From: Pseudomonadota bacterium
GTDB lineage: Bacteria; Pseudomonadota; Alphaproteobacteria; Puniceispirillales; Marisalimonadaceae
NCBI GenBank assembly: GCA_027625145.1
Contig: JAQBXK010000014.1
Coordinates: 1 to 45,165, forward strand
DNA length: 45,165 nt
Reading direction: 5' to 3'
Both the position numbers and the translations under genes were made by a program. Shown here piece by piece: positions 34,170 through 45,106 of the stretch. The notes under the pieces were generated by a model. That model was given only the letters and a program-made list of their open reading frames with translations, was not told where the DNA came from and did not search any database. The number at the start of each line of letters is the position of its first letter. The first letter of the stretch is position 1.

Positions 34170-35492
34170 ATGTATGCATTAGTTGATTGTAATAATTTTT
34201 ATGTTTCTTGCGAAAGAGTATTTAATCCATCTTTAAAAGGTAAGCCTGTTGTAGTTCTCTCCAATAATGATGGATGCATTATTGCTAGATCTAATGAAGC
34301 AAAAGCTTTAGGAATACCTATGGGTGCTCCGTTACACTTATATAAAGAGTTAATAAAGCGAAATAATGTTTTTACTCATTCTTCAAATTACACTCTATAT
34401 GGAGACATGTCTGCACGCGTAATGAATTCATTAAGTTATTTTGTACCTAATATGGAAATATACTCCATAGATGAAGCTTTTCTTAGTTTAAAAAATTTTA
34501 ATATTAACAAATTAGCGGATGAAATGTCAGAAATTAGAAAGTTAATTTATCAATGGACAGGTATTCCTGTTTCAATTGGAGTAGGACCAACTAAAACATT
34601 AGCTAAATTATCTAATAAGATTGCGAAGAAATATTCATCTAATGGTATTCATATACTAACTATTTCTGATCAATTAACGCAAATTTTAGACGATATGAAG
34701 TTAGAAGATATTTGGGGTATTTCAAAGGGTTGGGGGACGCGTTTGAAATCTATAGGAATTAATAATCCTCTTCAATTACAACAAGCAGATCCTCGTCAAA
34801 TAAGAAAGCTAATTTCAGTTGTTGGTGAACGTATTGTTTATGAGTTGAGGGGACAGTCATGTCTTATGCTAGAAGAAGTTGTTAATAAAAAATCTATTAC
34901 CGTTTCTAGATCATTTGGTAATATGATTAATGATAAAGATAATTTAAAAAAAGCATTAGCAAATCATGTGGCAAGAGCTACTGAGAAGCTGCGCTACCAG
35001 AATAGTATAAGCGGTGGTCTTTCTATTTTTATTAATACTGATCGTTTTAGAAAACAAGATTTACAATATAGTAACGGTGCCATGATTACTTTTAATGAGC
35101 CGACGAATAATACAGCAGTTATTATAAAGGAATCGTTTAAGCTATTAGAGAGTATTTATCGTCCACAATATAATTATAAAAAAGCAGGAGTTATACTATT
35201 AGACTTAAAACAGGATACAAAAAATATTGTACAAAATGAATGCTTTATTCAGAACAATTTATTTGCCTTTACTAAAGATATAAAAAATTTTAGTGAAGGA
35301 TCTGGTATCTGTATGAATCTACTTGATGACATCAATACAAAGATAGGAAAAATGACATTGTTTTATGGTTCTCAAGGTGTGCAGAAACAATCTAGAAAAA
35401 CAAAAACAGAAAAAGATGAATGGCGTATGCGATCTTGTTATAAGTCTCCATTTTATACAACCAATTGGAACGATCTACTTAAAGTTTCTTAG
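34170..35492 (+). CDS. umuC: UmuC-like Y-family DNA polymerase V catalytic subunit
   Basis: Error-prone translesion polymerase. The palm carboxylates are D6 in [13 protein letters not shown] and D101/E102 in YSIDEAF. The [18 protein letters not shown] finger motif and the [14 protein letters not shown] region are intact, followed by the little-finger domain. The last ~50 residues form the UmuC-specific DUF4113 tail with [14 protein letters not shown]. 440 aa, slightly longer than E. coli UmuC. Coupled to umuD and under the same SOS box. Confidence 0.96.
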   Translation: MYALVDCNNFYVSCERVFNPSLKGKPVVVLSNNDGCIIARSNEAKALGIPMGAPLHLYKELIKRNNVFTHSSNYTLYGDMSARVMNSLSYFVPNMEIYSIDEAFLSLKNFNINKLADEMSEIRKLIYQWTGIPVSIGVGPTKTLAKLSNKIAKKYSSNGIHILTISDQLTQILDDMKLEDIWGISKGWGTRLKSIGINNPLQLQQADPRQIRKLISVVGERIVYELRGQSCLMLEEVVNKKSITVSRSFGNMINDKDNLKKALANHVARATEKLRYQNSISGGLSIFINTDRFRKQDLQYSNGAMITFNEPTNNTAVIIKESFKLLESIYRPQYNYKKAGVILLDLKQDTKNIVQNECFIQNNLFAFTKDIKNFSEGSGICMNLLDDINTKIGKMTLFYGSQGVQKQSRKTKTEKDEWRMRSCYKSPFYTTNWNDLLKVS

Positions 35493-35509
35493 ATTATATT
35501 CTAATAATG

Positions 35510-36739
35510 TTAGCTATTATCATTTTTTGATGGAAGTGGTATACAACTAAAACCAGAAGACCAAAGTTCAGCGCATACTGAACGAGCCTGGTTTTCAGCT
35601 AGTTCGATAAAACGAACACGCCATAAGCGTTCTTGAATATTGTTACCATTGGTTTTAGATATCTGACTTAAAGAAGCAGGTAGGTTGCCTAATTGTTCAG
35701 GCACAACATTCCTTGCGTTACGAGCAGCTTTGTGCGCATTCAGTCTAGTAGAAAATGCACCAATTTGTACAAACCAATCTTCATTCGTAGTTTCTTGATC
35801 AAGTTGATCTATTATATTAGGAAGTATTTTGAAACTTTTTATATTTTTTTCTGCAACAATAATTTCAGGACGGGTTTTGGGTAATTCAGAAGGTTTGGCT
35901 ATTCTTACAAGAGGTTTTTTAAGGTTTGTTTTAAAATAGCGATTTAGCAATGTGATCATATGTTTGTCTCGAGAACGAGCCTTTTTCCCTCCAAAAACAA
36001 CTCCTATAATTCTTTGTCCATTACGTTCTACAGATGCTACCAGATTAAAGCCAGAAGCGTTTGTATACCCAGTTTTAATGCCATCTGTTCCAGAATAACT
36101 TCCTAATAAATTATTGTGGTTACTATATTTAACACCCTTGTATATGAAAGATTTAGTTTTAAATAACTTAAAGAAATTAGGATGATTTTTACGGATCGCA
36201 ATCCCTAATGTAGCCATATCTCTTGCTGTAGATAATTGTCCTCGGTTAGGAAGTCCCGAAGCGTTTTTAAATGTAGTGCGGTTCATTCCTAATTTACGTG
36301 CTTTTTTTGTCATTAACCTAGCAAAGTTACGTTCTGATTTTCCTAAATTTTCTGCAACAACTGTTGCAACATCATTTGCTGACTTAGTAACTAGAGCTAA
36401 TATAGCATTTTTAACAGAAATTGTTGATCCTGCAGAAAGATGTAATTTGGAAGGAGGTTGTCTTGTTGCTCTTTTTGAAACTTTGAATTTAGTATTCATA
36501 GATATTTTTTTTGACTTAAGTGCATCAAAAACCATATATAATGTCATGATCTTTGTTAAAGAGGCAGGATAGTTTCGTGTATCAGCATTTGCATTATGAT
36601 AAACTCTCTTAGTGTTTTCATTTATAACAAAAGAGGCGTACTTTGCATGTGCAGAAGAAATAAAAAGTAATGTTACTAAAAAAAGTACTAAAAGTGATCC
36701 AACCCTATTTAAAAGTAATAGTATACAATTTTTATACAA
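35510..36739 (-). CDS. D-alanyl-D-alanine carboxypeptidase (S11) with C-terminal SPOR domain
   Basis: Periplasmic penicillin-binding protein that trims peptidoglycan pentapeptides. The motifs are SLTK, SAN and KTG (S78, S138 and K240 when numbered from the upstream ATG). A C-terminal SPOR domain (WFVQIGAFSTRLNAHKAAR...LWRVRF), which binds denuded glycan at division sites, follows a linker. The frame is open to an ATG at 36793, which has no ribosome site and would give a 50-residue signal. A TTG at 36739 is preceded by AAGGA at four bases and yields a normal 32-residue signal ending SSAHA, so I choose it (409 aa). Convergent with umuC, 17 bases between stops. Confidence 0.92.
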   Translation of the reverse strand: MYKNCILLLLNRVGSLLVLFLVTLLFISSAHAKYASFVINENTKRVYHNANADTRNYPASLTKIMTLYMVFDALKSKKISMNTKFKVSKRATRQPPSKLHLSAGSTISVKNAILALVTKSANDVATVVAENLGKSERNFARLMTKKARKLGMNRTTFKNASGLPNRGQLSTARDMATLGIAIRKNHPNFFKLFKTKSFIYKGVKYSNHNNLLGSYSGTDGIKTGYTNASGFNLVASVERNGQRIIGVVFGGKKARSRDKHMITLLNRYFKTNLKKPLVRIAKPSELPKTRPEIIVAEKNIKSFKILPNIIDQLDQETTNEDWFVQIGAFSTRLNAHKAARNARNVVPEQLGNLPASLSQISKTNGNNIQERLWRVRFIELAENQARSVCAELWSSGFSCIPLPSKNDNS

Positions 36740-36865
36740 ATTGTCCTTATAGACATTGATTATCTCAAAACAAGTTTTAAACAATTTAAACATCCATAAA
36801 TAAATTTAATATATATTTTTTAGTAGAAAAATAAAGTCTTCATAAGCTAAAATAGATAAAAAAAC

Positions 36866-36904
36866 ACAATATTTTGATTATTGTTTAAACAAAATACAAT
36901 ATTT
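36866..36904. promoter_or_regulatory. palindrome flanked by direct repeats between dacA-type gene and clpS
   Basis: A perfect 12-bp palindrome TTGTTTAAACAA (36881-36892) sits between two copies of ACAATATTT (36866-36874 and 36896-36904) whose starts are exactly 30 bp apart. The site lies in the 288-base divergent region between the carboxypeptidase and clpS and has the shape of a regulator site. No known consensus was recognised. Confidence 0.4.
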
Positions 36905-36960
36905 AGTATAAAATATATTTTAAAATATTATGTTTTATAAACTTAGAGCAATTATACTTG

Positions 36961-36988
36961 TTGTATGCATCTATCGTTCTTATATAAT
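36961..36988 (+). promoter_or_regulatory. candidate promoter for clpS-clpA
   Basis: TTGTAT (36961-36966), a 16-base spacer and TATAAT (36983-36988), about 40 bases before the clpS ATG. The -35 box is weak and the region is A/T-rich, so chance matches are likely. Confidence 0.35.
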
Positions 36989-37027
36989 TAAGATAGTAAT
37001 ATTTTGAATAAAAACGTTGAGAGATAA

Positions 37028-37426
37028 ATGATAGAATTAATAGATTGTAAGTTAAATTTTAAGCTGAAATGCAAGATACAAAATGTTCCAACATTAGCCA
37101 TGGACGAAAATCATAAGTCAGATGATAATGACAACAATGGAAATGTTAAACTCGAAACAAATCCAAAAACAAAAATTCCAGCTCTATATAGAGTATTAAT
37201 GATGAATGATGATTATACTCCTATGGAGTTTGTAATTGAAGTTCTTGAAAAATTTTTTCAAAAGAATAGAGAAGAAGCAACACAAATTATGCTTCATGTT
37301 CACCAGAGAGGTGTTGGTGTATGCGGATTGTATGCATATGATTTAGCTGAAACAAAAGCTATTCAAGTAATGAATTATGCTCGAAAGTTTGAGCATCCTT
37401 TACAAGTTCAATTAGAAAAGGAATAA
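37028..37426 (+). CDS. clpS: ATP-dependent Clp protease adaptor ClpS
   Basis: Adaptor that recognises N-degrons and delivers them to ClpA. The core is intact: [25 protein letters not shown] (including the N-end-rule pocket NDDYTPM), then [24 protein letters not shown]. 132 aa; the first ~24 residues before MDENHKSDD are unlike the usual acidic N-terminus, so the ATG at 37100 is an alternative start. GAGAG precedes 37028, whereas 37100 has no ribosome site. clpA follows after two bases. Confidence 0.95.
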   Translation: MIELIDCKLNFKLKCKIQNVPTLAMDENHKSDDNDNNGNVKLETNPKTKIPALYRVLMMNDDYTPMEFVIEVLEKFFQKNREEATQIMLHVHQRGVGVCGLYAYDLAETKAIQVMNYARKFEHPLQVQLEKE

Positions 37427-37428
37427 AT

Positions 37429-39759
37429 ATGCTTTCACGATCTTTAGAAGAAACTTTACGACGTGCAATGACAAACGCCTCTTCATTAAAGCATGAATTT
37501 GCAACATTAGAGCATTTATTGTCTGCTTTGTTAGAAGATCATGATGCAATCGAAGTATTAAAAGCATGCTCAGTTGATATAAAGGTATTAGAAGAAGATA
37601 TAAATAAATATTTAAAAGAAGATTTAAATGCTATTGTTACTCCTGACAAAGAAGCTGACACTCAACCTACTGCAGGGTTTCAAAGAGTAGTTCAGAGAGC
37701 TGTTATTCACACTCAATCATCTGGTAGAAGTGAAGCTACAGGAGCAAATATTTTAGTAGCGATGTTTTCTGAAAGAGATTGTTACGCAGTTTATTTATTA
37801 CAAAAACAAGATATGAAACGTCTTGATGCAGTAAGCTTTATGAGTCATGGTCTTGCTAAAGATCCAAGTTATTCAAAGTCTAGTTCACCTTCAGGCGTAG
37901 AAAGTGAAGCAGGGGAATCTGATAGCAAGAAAGCTGAAAAAGCTCTTGAAAAGTACGCTGTAAATTTAAATGAAAAGTCTGCTCAAGGTAAAATAGACCC
38001 ATTGATAGGGAGACAACCTGAACTGGATAGAACTATCCAGATTTTATGTAGAAGAACAAAGAATAATCCTTTGTTAGTTGGAGATCCTGGCGTTGGTAAA
38101 ACTGCAATTGCAGAAGGTTTGGCGGATAGAATAGTAAAAGGTAATGTGCCAGAAGTTTTATTAAATGCAGAAATATACGCATTAGATATGGGAGCATTGT
38201 TAGCTGGAACACGCTATAGAGGTGATTTTGAAGAACGTCTAAAGGCTGTTATGAAAGAAATTGAATTAAATGAAAATGCAGTTTTATTCATTGATGAAAT
38301 ACACACAATAATTGGCGCAGGTGCTACTAGTGGTGGAGCAATGGACGCATCAAATTTACTTAAGCCAGCCTTACAATCCGGTGGTTTAAAGTGTATAGGT
38401 TCAACAACTTATAAAGAATATAGAGGTTACTTCGAAAAAGATAGAGCTCTAGTTAGAAGGTTTCAAAAAATTGATGTTGCTGAGCCTACTGTTGATGATG
38501 CAATAAAAATTCTTATGGGTCTTAAATCTCGATATGAAAAGCATCATAATTTAAAATATACTAATATAGCGATTAAGACAGCTGTTGAGTTGTCAGCAAG
38601 ATATATAAATGATAGGAAATTGCCAGATAAAGCTATTGATGTAATAGACGAGTCAGCGGCTGCACAAATGCTTAAAACTAAATCTAAAAGAAAACGTATA
38701 ATAGGAAAAACAGAGATAGAAGAAACTATTGCATTAATAGCAAGAATTCCACCTCGCAATGTTTCTACTGATGACAGAAAAGCTCTTTCAAAGCTAGAAG
38801 ATGATCTAAAAAGAATGGTTTATGGTCAAGATAAAGCAGTAAGTGAATTAGTCTCAAGTATTAAATTATCTAGAGCAGGTTTAAGAGAAATAGAAAAGCC
38901 TGTAGGTTGTTATTTGTTCTCAGGTCCGACAGGTGTTGGTAAAACTGAAGTGGCTAGACAATTAGCTGAAGCCACAGGTGTTAAACTTATAAGATTTGAT
39001 ATGTCAGAATATATGGAAAGACATACAGTTTCTCGTTTAATTGGTGCTCCTCCTGGATATGTTGGATTTGATCAGGGAGGTTTGTTAACTGATTCAGTCG
39101 ATCAAAATCCACATTCTGTTCTATTATTAGATGAAATTGAAAAAGCTCATCCCGATCTTTTTAATTTACTATTACAGGTCATGGATCATGGAAAATTAAC
39201 TGATAATAATGGAAAATCAATTGATTTTAGGAATACAATTTTAATTATGACTACCAATGCCGGTGCTCAAGAATTATCTAAAACAGCGATTGGTTTTAAT
39301 AAGGATAATAGAGATGGAGCAGATAGTGAAGCTATAGATAGGTTGTTTGCTCCAGAATTTAGAAATAGACTTGATGCTATTATACCTTTTGGATATCTAC
39401 CACTTGAAGTGGTAAGAATGGTGGTTGATAAATTCATCATGCAATTAGAAGTGCAATTATCTGATAAAGGCGTTTCGGTTGTTTTAACAGACAAAGCAAG
39501 AGACTGGTTAGCATCTAAAGGTTATGATAAGTCATTTGGAGCGAGGCCGTTAGGACGAGTTATTCAAGAGCATATCAAAAAACCTTTAGCAGAAGAACTC
39601 TTGTTTGGTCGTTTAGTTGATGGAGGAACTGTATCTGTTGATTTATCTAATGATAAACTAGTTTTAACAACAGAATCATTGAGTGAAAAAGATAAAAAAA
39701 TAAAGAGCGTAACATCTAAAAATAATAATAAAAAACGTGACGCTCCAGAGTTCACCTAA
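37429..39759 (+). CDS. clpA: ATP-dependent Clp protease ATP-binding subunit ClpA
   Basis: AAA+ unfoldase partner of ClpP. It has an N-domain (residues 1-145), then D1 with Walker A GDPGVGKTA and FIDEIHTIIGAG, then D2 with GPTGVGKTE, LLLDEIEKAHPD and the GYVGFDQGG pore loop. No ClpB-type middle coiled coil is present, which identifies ClpA. 776 aa. A strong AAGGA precedes the ATG. Its stop codon directly abuts the stop of the opposite-strand DUF482 gene. Confidence 0.97.
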   Translation: MLSRSLEETLRRAMTNASSLKHEFATLEHLLSALLEDHDAIEVLKACSVDIKVLEEDINKYLKEDLNAIVTPDKEADTQPTAGFQRVVQRAVIHTQSSGRSEATGANILVAMFSERDCYAVYLLQKQDMKRLDAVSFMSHGLAKDPSYSKSSSPSGVESEAGESDSKKAEKALEKYAVNLNEKSAQGKIDPLIGRQPELDRTIQILCRRTKNNPLLVGDPGVGKTAIAEGLADRIVKGNVPEVLLNAEIYALDMGALLAGTRYRGDFEERLKAVMKEIELNENAVLFIDEIHTIIGAGATSGGAMDASNLLKPALQSGGLKCIGSTTYKEYRGYFEKDRALVRRFQKIDVAEPTVDDAIKILMGLKSRYEKHHNLKYTNIAIKTAVELSARYINDRKLPDKAIDVIDESAAAQMLKTKSKRKRIIGKTEIEETIALIARIPPRNVSTDDRKALSKLEDDLKRMVYGQDKAVSELVSSIKLSRAGLREIEKPVGCYLFSGPTGVGKTEVARQLAEATGVKLIRFDMSEYMERHTVSRLIGAPPGYVGFDQGGLLTDSVDQNPHSVLLLDEIEKAHPDLFNLLLQVMDHGKLTDNNGKSIDFRNTILIMTTNAGAQELSKTAIGFNKDNRDGADSEAIDRLFAPEFRNRLDAIIPFGYLPLEVVRMVVDKFIMQLEVQLSDKGVSVVLTDKARDWLASKGYDKSFGARPLGRVIQEHIKKPLAEELLFGRLVDGGTVSVDLSNDKLVLTTESLSEKDKKIKSVTSKNNNKKRDAPEFT

Positions 39760-40905
39760 TCAATCTTTATTTGAATATGGTGTGCCTTGTGTATTGATTA
39801 TTTCGATTTGTTTGTTTACTTCTTTTTCTTCCATTTTAACAAAGTTTTTAATAGCTGATGAAAAAGATTCATTTCCTATGTAATGAGAACTGTATGTAGA
39901 AGTGGCAATATAACCTCTTTGTATCTTATGGTGTCCTTGGGCACCTGCTTCAACTTTTTTAATATTGTGTTCTATCGCAAATTCAATTGCTTGATAATAG
40001 CAAAGTTCAAAATGTAAAAATGGTATATCGACAAGTGTTCCCCAATTCCTTCCAAACAAAGTATTTTGACCTATAAAATTAAGTGCTGCTGCAATGATTA
40101 TATTATTTTGTTTAGCAACCACTAATAAAATTTTATCTCTCATCTTCTCATTAATTAAATAAAAAAAATGTTTTGTTAAATAAGCCCCACCCCATTTTTT
40201 ATCGACTGTGTTTAAATAAAATTGATAAAATGAATCCCAAATTTGATTATTTAAATTATCTCCAGTAAGACGTTCTATTTTTATATCGCTATCAAAAATT
40301 TTCTTTCTCTCTTTTTTAATAGACTTTCTTTTCGTGCTTTTTAACTTATCTAAAAAATTATCAAATGATTTATAATCATTATTATGCCAATGAAACTGTA
40401 ATCCTTTTCTTTGAATCCAGTTTTTTTTATTTAATTTGTTACTTATATCTGAAGTAATAAAATTTATATGTGCAGAACTTATATTATTATCTTTGACAAT
40501 ATTTTGAATTGTATCTACGATTAATTCAAATATTTTATCTTTATCTAAATCATTTTTTTTAAATAAAAATCTTGGCCCGGTAGCGGGTGTATATGGTATT
40601 GCAGATAGTAACTTTGGATAATATGATCCTCCAGCGTTTTCAAATGCATTCGCCCAACTATGATCAAATACATATTCACCATAAGAATGCATTTTTAAGT
40701 AATTTGGCAATGCACCTATTAAAGTATTTTGATTATCTTTTATAACTATGTGTTTAGGTGTCCAGCCTGTTTTAGGGCAGACAGATTGGGATTGCTCTAA
40801 TGAAGTTAAAAACTCGTGTGAGGTAAATGGGTGGTTAGTATCATTTAGTTTGTTCCATTGATTTTTATCAATAAGACTTAAATCAGATACTAACTCTATT
40901 TTCAT
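39760..40905 (-). CDS. DUF482 / FemAB-like GNAT-fold acyltransferase
   Basis: A 381-aa member of the peptidoglycan-biosynthesis-like DUF482 family (GNAT/FemAB fold), common next to clpA in alphaproteobacteria. Visible family motifs are HPFTSHEFLTSLEQSQSV near the start, YVFDHSWANAFENAGG, YYPKLLSAIPYTPATGPR and, late, GRNWGT and HFELCYYQAIEFAIEHNI, with the VEAGAQGHHKIQRGY strand. Substrate and acyl donor are unknown. No Shine-Dalgarno is obvious before the ATG. RidA lies upstream on the same strand. Confidence 0.85.
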   Translation of the reverse strand: MKIELVSDLSLIDKNQWNKLNDTNHPFTSHEFLTSLEQSQSVCPKTGWTPKHIVIKDNQNTLIGALPNYLKMHSYGEYVFDHSWANAFENAGGSYYPKLLSAIPYTPATGPRFLFKKNDLDKDKIFELIVDTIQNIVKDNNISSAHINFITSDISNKLNKKNWIQRKGLQFHWHNNDYKSFDNFLDKLKSTKRKSIKKERKKIFDSDIKIERLTGDNLNNQIWDSFYQFYLNTVDKKWGGAYLTKHFFYLINEKMRDKILLVVAKQNNIIIAAALNFIGQNTLFGRNWGTLVDIPFLHFELCYYQAIEFAIEHNIKKVEAGAQGHHKIQRGYIATSTYSSHYIGNESFSSAIKNFVKMEEKEVNKQIEIINTQGTPYSNKD

Positions 40906-40944
40906 TTTTGAATTTATCGCTTACTATTTTTAATAACTCAAAGA

Positions 40945-41415
40945 TTAATTTTTGATTTCAAAAATGCCTTCAATTTCCACTGGAGCATTTAATGGAAGTG
41001 ATGCTACTCCGACTGCAAATCTAGAGTGTTTTCCTTTTTCTTCAAAAATTTTAACAATTAAATCAGAGGCACCATTTATTATTTTTGGATGATCTGTAAA
41101 GTCAGGAGATGATGCCACAAAACCACCTAACTTTACCACTTTGATAACTTTATCAAGGTCACCATTACATGCAGCTTTTAGTTGGCTTAATAAAGCTTTC
41201 GCACAAACTTCAGCCATTTTTATTCCATCATCTATTGAAACGTCTTTATTGATTTTACCCTTTATAGTTATTTCTCCATCTATAAATGGTAATTGCCCTG
41301 AAATAAAAACTAAATTATTTGATATGACATATGGAACATAACTACCTGCAGGTTTACTCGCTTCATCAAGTGTTATGTTTAGTTCTTTTAACTTATTTTC
41401 AATTATATTTGTCAT
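40945..41415 (-). CDS. RidA-family enamine/imine deaminase
   Basis: Rid/YjgF/YER057c/UK114 protein; the best-known members hydrolyse reactive 2-aminoacrylate-type imines. It is the longer RidA subgroup, with LNITLDEASKPAGSYVPYVISNNLVFISGQLP and the C-terminal FAVGVASLPLNAPVEIEGIFEI. The canonical RidA arginine region differs, so the subgroup and activity are uncertain. The frame is open to 41451, but the ATG at 41415 (MTNIIENK) has AAGGA at six bases, embedded in the nrdJ stop region, and is the likely start (156 aa). Confidence 0.9.
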   Translation of the reverse strand: MTNIIENKLKELNITLDEASKPAGSYVPYVISNNLVFISGQLPFIDGEITIKGKINKDVSIDDGIKMAEVCAKALLSQLKAACNGDLDKVIKVVKLGGFVASSPDFTDHPKIINGASDLIVKIFEEKGKHSRFAVGVASLPLNAPVEIEGIFEIKN

Positions 41416-41425
41416 GTTTAATCCT

Positions 41426-44400
41426 TTATGAACATCCAGACGTTCCTCCACATGTATTACACTTCATACATGTACCATTTCTAACCAAAGTAAAGTTACC
41501 ACATTCACCGCAAGCTTCGCCTTCAAAACCTTTTATCTTTGCTTCAAGTTGTCTTGTTATAGAAGATGATTGATTGTTAGTTAGAACAGTTTCTGTTGCT
41601 TTAGTGGTTTCTATCCGTTCTTCAGTTTCCTTAAGTAAATTAGTTGTAGGCATAACAGTAACATTATTTGTACCTCCAGAAACTACTTTAAGCTCTCTTC
41701 TAACAAAACCTCTGCTTGCAACTCTTGCAGATATAAAGCTTTGATTTTCACCAGAGCCAGTTGTACTAGAATCCAAGTCATCTGGGCCAACATGCCCTAA
41801 ATCATTTCGATCTAGATAAGATATTGCTAATTCTCTAAAAATATAATCTAGAATTGATGTAGACATTTTTATTGTGTCGTTACCAGTTACCATCCCTTGT
41901 GGTTCAAATCGAGTAAATGTAAAAGCTTCTACAAATTCTTCTAATGGAACACCATATTGTAATCCAATTGAAATTGCGATGGCAAAATTATTCATTAAAG
42001 ATCTAAATGCCGCACCTTCCTTATGCATATCTACAAATATCTCACCTAGTTTACCACTTTCGTATTCTCCAGTTCTTAAATAAACTTTATGGCCTCCGAC
42101 GGTAGCTTTTTGTGTATATCCTTTTCTTCTATGAGGAAGTTTATCTCTCTCTGCTTTAACAACTCTTTCAACAATTCTTTCTACTACTTCGCTTGTACGT
42201 TTTGAAAGATTTTGTTCATTAGTTATATTCTCTTCCTCATTAATATCTTCATCATCAAGTAGAGCGGAGTTTAATGGCTGGCTTAGCTTTGAACCATCTC
42301 TATAAAGTGCATTTGCTTTTATTCCTAACTGCCAAGATAGCATGTATGCATCACTACAATCATCAATTGTTGCATCATTAGGCATGTTTATAGTTTTTGA
42401 AATAGCTCCAGATATAAATGATTGAGCTGCTGCCATCATTTTAATATGACTGTCAACTGATAGTGAACGTTTACCTATTCTTCCACATACGTTAGCACAA
42501 TCAAATACTGATAAGTGTTCATTGTTAAGATGAGGAGCTCCCTCAAGTGTCATTGCTCCGCAAACATGAATATTAGCTACATCTATTTCTTCTGAACTAA
42601 ATCCAAGAAACTCAAGCATATTAAATGAGAAATCGTTCATTTGCTCGCTATTCATTCCTAAAGTATTTTTACAGAACTCTTCTCCAAATGTGAATTGATT
42701 AAAAACAAATTTTATATCAAAAGCGGCCTCTAAAGAATCTTCAACTAAATTAATTTCTTTTTCTGTAAAGCCTTTTGATATGAGGGCGTTATGACTTATA
42801 GATTGACAGTTCTTAAGACTGCCTGCACCTAAAGCATATCTTTGCATATCCTTAATTTGATCAGTATCGTAACCCATATGAGCTAAAGCTTCAGGAACTA
42901 CGCGATTAATTATTTTGAAATATCCACCGCCAGCTAATTTTTTGAATTTTACCATTGCGAAGTCTGGCTCAATACCGGTTGTATCACAATCCATAACAAG
43001 TCCAATGGTTCCGGTTGGAGCAACCACAGTAGCTTGTGCGTTTCTATAGCCGTTCTTTTCTCCAAGTGAAAGGGCTTGAACCCATGCTTCTTTTGCAGCT
43101 GTTATCAGGCTTTGGTCGGGGCAATCTTTAGACATCAGCGGAACAGGGTTAATTGACAATCCTTCATAATCTCTTGTTTTCCCTTCAGATGCACGTTTAT
43201 GATTACGTATTACTCTTAACATACCTTCTGAGTTTTCTTTATATTTAGGAAATGGTCCTAACTCTCCTGCTATTTCAGCAGAAGTTGCATATGAGATTCC
43301 TGTCATAATAGATGTTAGTGCAGCACATATTGATCTACCTTGATCGCTATCATAAGGAATGCCCCATGACATTAACAATCCACCTATATTAGCATAGCCT
43401 AAGCCAAGAGTTCTATATTCATAAGATCTTTGAGCTATTTCTTTTGATGGAAATTGAGCCATCATTACAGAAATTTCTAACGTCAATGTCCATAGCCTTG
43501 TGGTATACTCGTAGGCTTTTATATCAAAAGAGCCATCTGACTGTTTAAATTGTAATAAATTCATTGATGCTAGATTACATGCTGTATCGTCAAGGAACAT
43601 ATACTCAGAACACGGATTTGAAGCATTTATTCTTCCAGCTTCAGGACATGTATGCCACTCATTAATGGTTGTGTCATATTGTAAACCAGGATCAGCACAA
43701 GCCCATGCAGCTTCTGAAATCTTTGCCCACAATTCTGTTGCATCTATTGTCTTATGTACGCCTCCATCAGTCCTGCGAATAAGATCCCATTTCCCTTTTT
43801 GAGAGACCTTTTCAAGAAATTCATTACTAACTCTTACTGAGTTATTAGAATTTTGACCTGAAACAGTTAAGTATGCTTCGCTATCCCAATCAGTATCATA
43901 AGTTTGAAAATCAATTTCTTTAAATCCTTGTGCCGCAAACTGAATTACTCTTTGTATATAATTTTCAGGAATCATGACAGCTCTACAATTTAGAATAGAT
44001 TTTTTCAATTCCACATTTACTTTAGGGTTTAGTCTATCTTCATCAGAGTAAGTTGTAATATTACATGCATCCATCACCGTCTTTAAATTTTTTGCCGTTA
44101 ACTTAGATCCAGCAACTAAAGCCGCAACTTTTTGTTCTTCTACTACTTTCCAATTTATGTATTCTTCTATATCTGGATGATCAATGTCGACAGTAACCAT
44201 TTTTGCAGCTCTTCTGGTTGTTCCTCCAGATTTAATGGCTCCAGCAGCTCTGTCTCCAATTCTTAAAAAACTCATCAGTCCGGATGATCTTCCTCCTCCT
44301 GAAAGTCCTTCAGTAGCACCTCTTAATTTAGAGAAATTAGAGCCTGTTCCTGATCCATATTTAAATAGTCTTGCTTCTCTAACCCACAAATCCATAATTC

Positions 44401-45037
44401 CACCTTCATTAACCAGATCATCTTTGACTGACTGGATAAAGCATGCATGTGGTTGAGGATGTTCATAAGAAGTTTTAGATTTAACTAGCTCTTTAGTTTC
44501 AAAATCAACATAATAATGGCCTTGACTTGGTCCATCTATGCCATATGCCCAATGAAGACCAGTGTTAAACCATTGTGGAGAATTTGGAGCGCACATCTGA
44601 GCTGCGAGCATAAAACGCATCTCATCAAAGTAAATTTTTGCATCTTCTTCTTTTGTAAAATATTTTCCTTTCCATCCCCAATAAGTCCAAGTTCCAGCTA
44701 GTCTGTCAAAAACTTGTTTTGCGGATTCTTCACCAATAAATTGTTCTTCTTTTGCAACATCATTTAACTTAGTTGTGTCTGGTTCAGAACGCCATAACCA
44801 CGATGGAATGTTATCTTCTTTAATTTTTTTTAGGTAAATAGGCACACCTGCTTTACGAAAATATTTTTGAGCAATTATATCTGCTGCAACTTGCGAATAA
44901 TTAGCAGGTACTTCAATATTAGGAGCACTAAAAACAATTGTCCCATCTGGATTCTTTATCTCACTTGACGTAGTTTTAAATTCTAAGCCAGCATATGCAT
45001 CATTGTCTTTTTTCGTAAAGTACCTATTAAACTTCAT
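41426..45037 (-). CDS. nrdJ: vitamin B12-dependent (class II) ribonucleotide reductase
   Basis: Adenosylcobalamin-dependent reductase that makes dNTPs without oxygen-activated radical subunits. The long (1203 aa) proteobacterial NrdJ form shows [10 protein letters not shown] and [14 protein letters not shown] early, then [15 protein letters not shown]. The active-site regions [21 protein letters not shown] and [14 protein letters not shown] follow. The C-terminal zinc-ribbon has CxxC pairs ending GGTSGCS. A GAGGT lies six bases before the ATG. It is followed by RidA and DUF482 on the same strand. No class I nrdAB is in the window. Confidence 0.96.
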   Translation of the reverse strand: MKFNRYFTKKDNDAYAGLEFKTTSSEIKNPDGTIVFSAPNIEVPANYSQVAADIIAQKYFRKAGVPIYLKKIKEDNIPSWLWRSEPDTTKLNDVAKEEQFIGEESAKQVFDRLAGTWTYWGWKGKYFTKEEDAKIYFDEMRFMLAAQMCAPNSPQWFNTGLHWAYGIDGPSQGHYYVDFETKELVKSKTSYEHPQPHACFIQSVKDDLVNEGGIMDLWVREARLFKYGSGTGSNFSKLRGATEGLSGGGRSSGLMSFLRIGDRAAGAIKSGGTTRRAAKMVTVDIDHPDIEEYINWKVVEEQKVAALVAGSKLTAKNLKTVMDACNITTYSDEDRLNPKVNVELKKSILNCRAVMIPENYIQRVIQFAAQGFKEIDFQTYDTDWDSEAYLTVSGQNSNNSVRVSNEFLEKVSQKGKWDLIRRTDGGVHKTIDATELWAKISEAAWACADPGLQYDTTINEWHTCPEAGRINASNPCSEYMFLDDTACNLASMNLLQFKQSDGSFDIKAYEYTTRLWTLTLEISVMMAQFPSKEIAQRSYEYRTLGLGYANIGGLLMSWGIPYDSDQGRSICAALTSIMTGISYATSAEIAGELGPFPKYKENSEGMLRVIRNHKRASEGKTRDYEGLSINPVPLMSKDCPDQSLITAAKEAWVQALSLGEKNGYRNAQATVVAPTGTIGLVMDCDTTGIEPDFAMVKFKKLAGGGYFKIINRVVPEALAHMGYDTDQIKDMQRYALGAGSLKNCQSISHNALISKGFTEKEINLVEDSLEAAFDIKFVFNQFTFGEEFCKNTLGMNSEQMNDFSFNMLEFLGFSSEEIDVANIHVCGAMTLEGAPHLNNEHLSVFDCANVCGRIGKRSLSVDSHIKMMAAAQSFISGAISKTINMPNDATIDDCSDAYMLSWQLGIKANALYRDGSKLSQPLNSALLDDEDINEEENITNEQNLSKRTSEVVERIVERVVKAERDKLPHRRKGYTQKATVGGHKVYLRTGEYESGKLGEIFVDMHKEGAAFRSLMNNFAIAISIGLQYGVPLEEFVEAFTFTRFEPQGMVTGNDTIKMSTSILDYIFRELAISYLDRNDLGHVGPDDLDSSTTGSGENQSFISARVASRGFVRRELKVVSGGTNNVTVMPTTNLLKETEERIETTKATETVLTNNQSSSITRQLEAKIKGFEGEACGECGNFTLVRNGTCMKCNTCGGTSGCS

Positions 45038-45106
45038 CTTTTACCTCTTTTTTCAATCAAAGAATTCTTGTTAATCGTTTTAATAAAAAATTATATATTC
45101 TTATAA

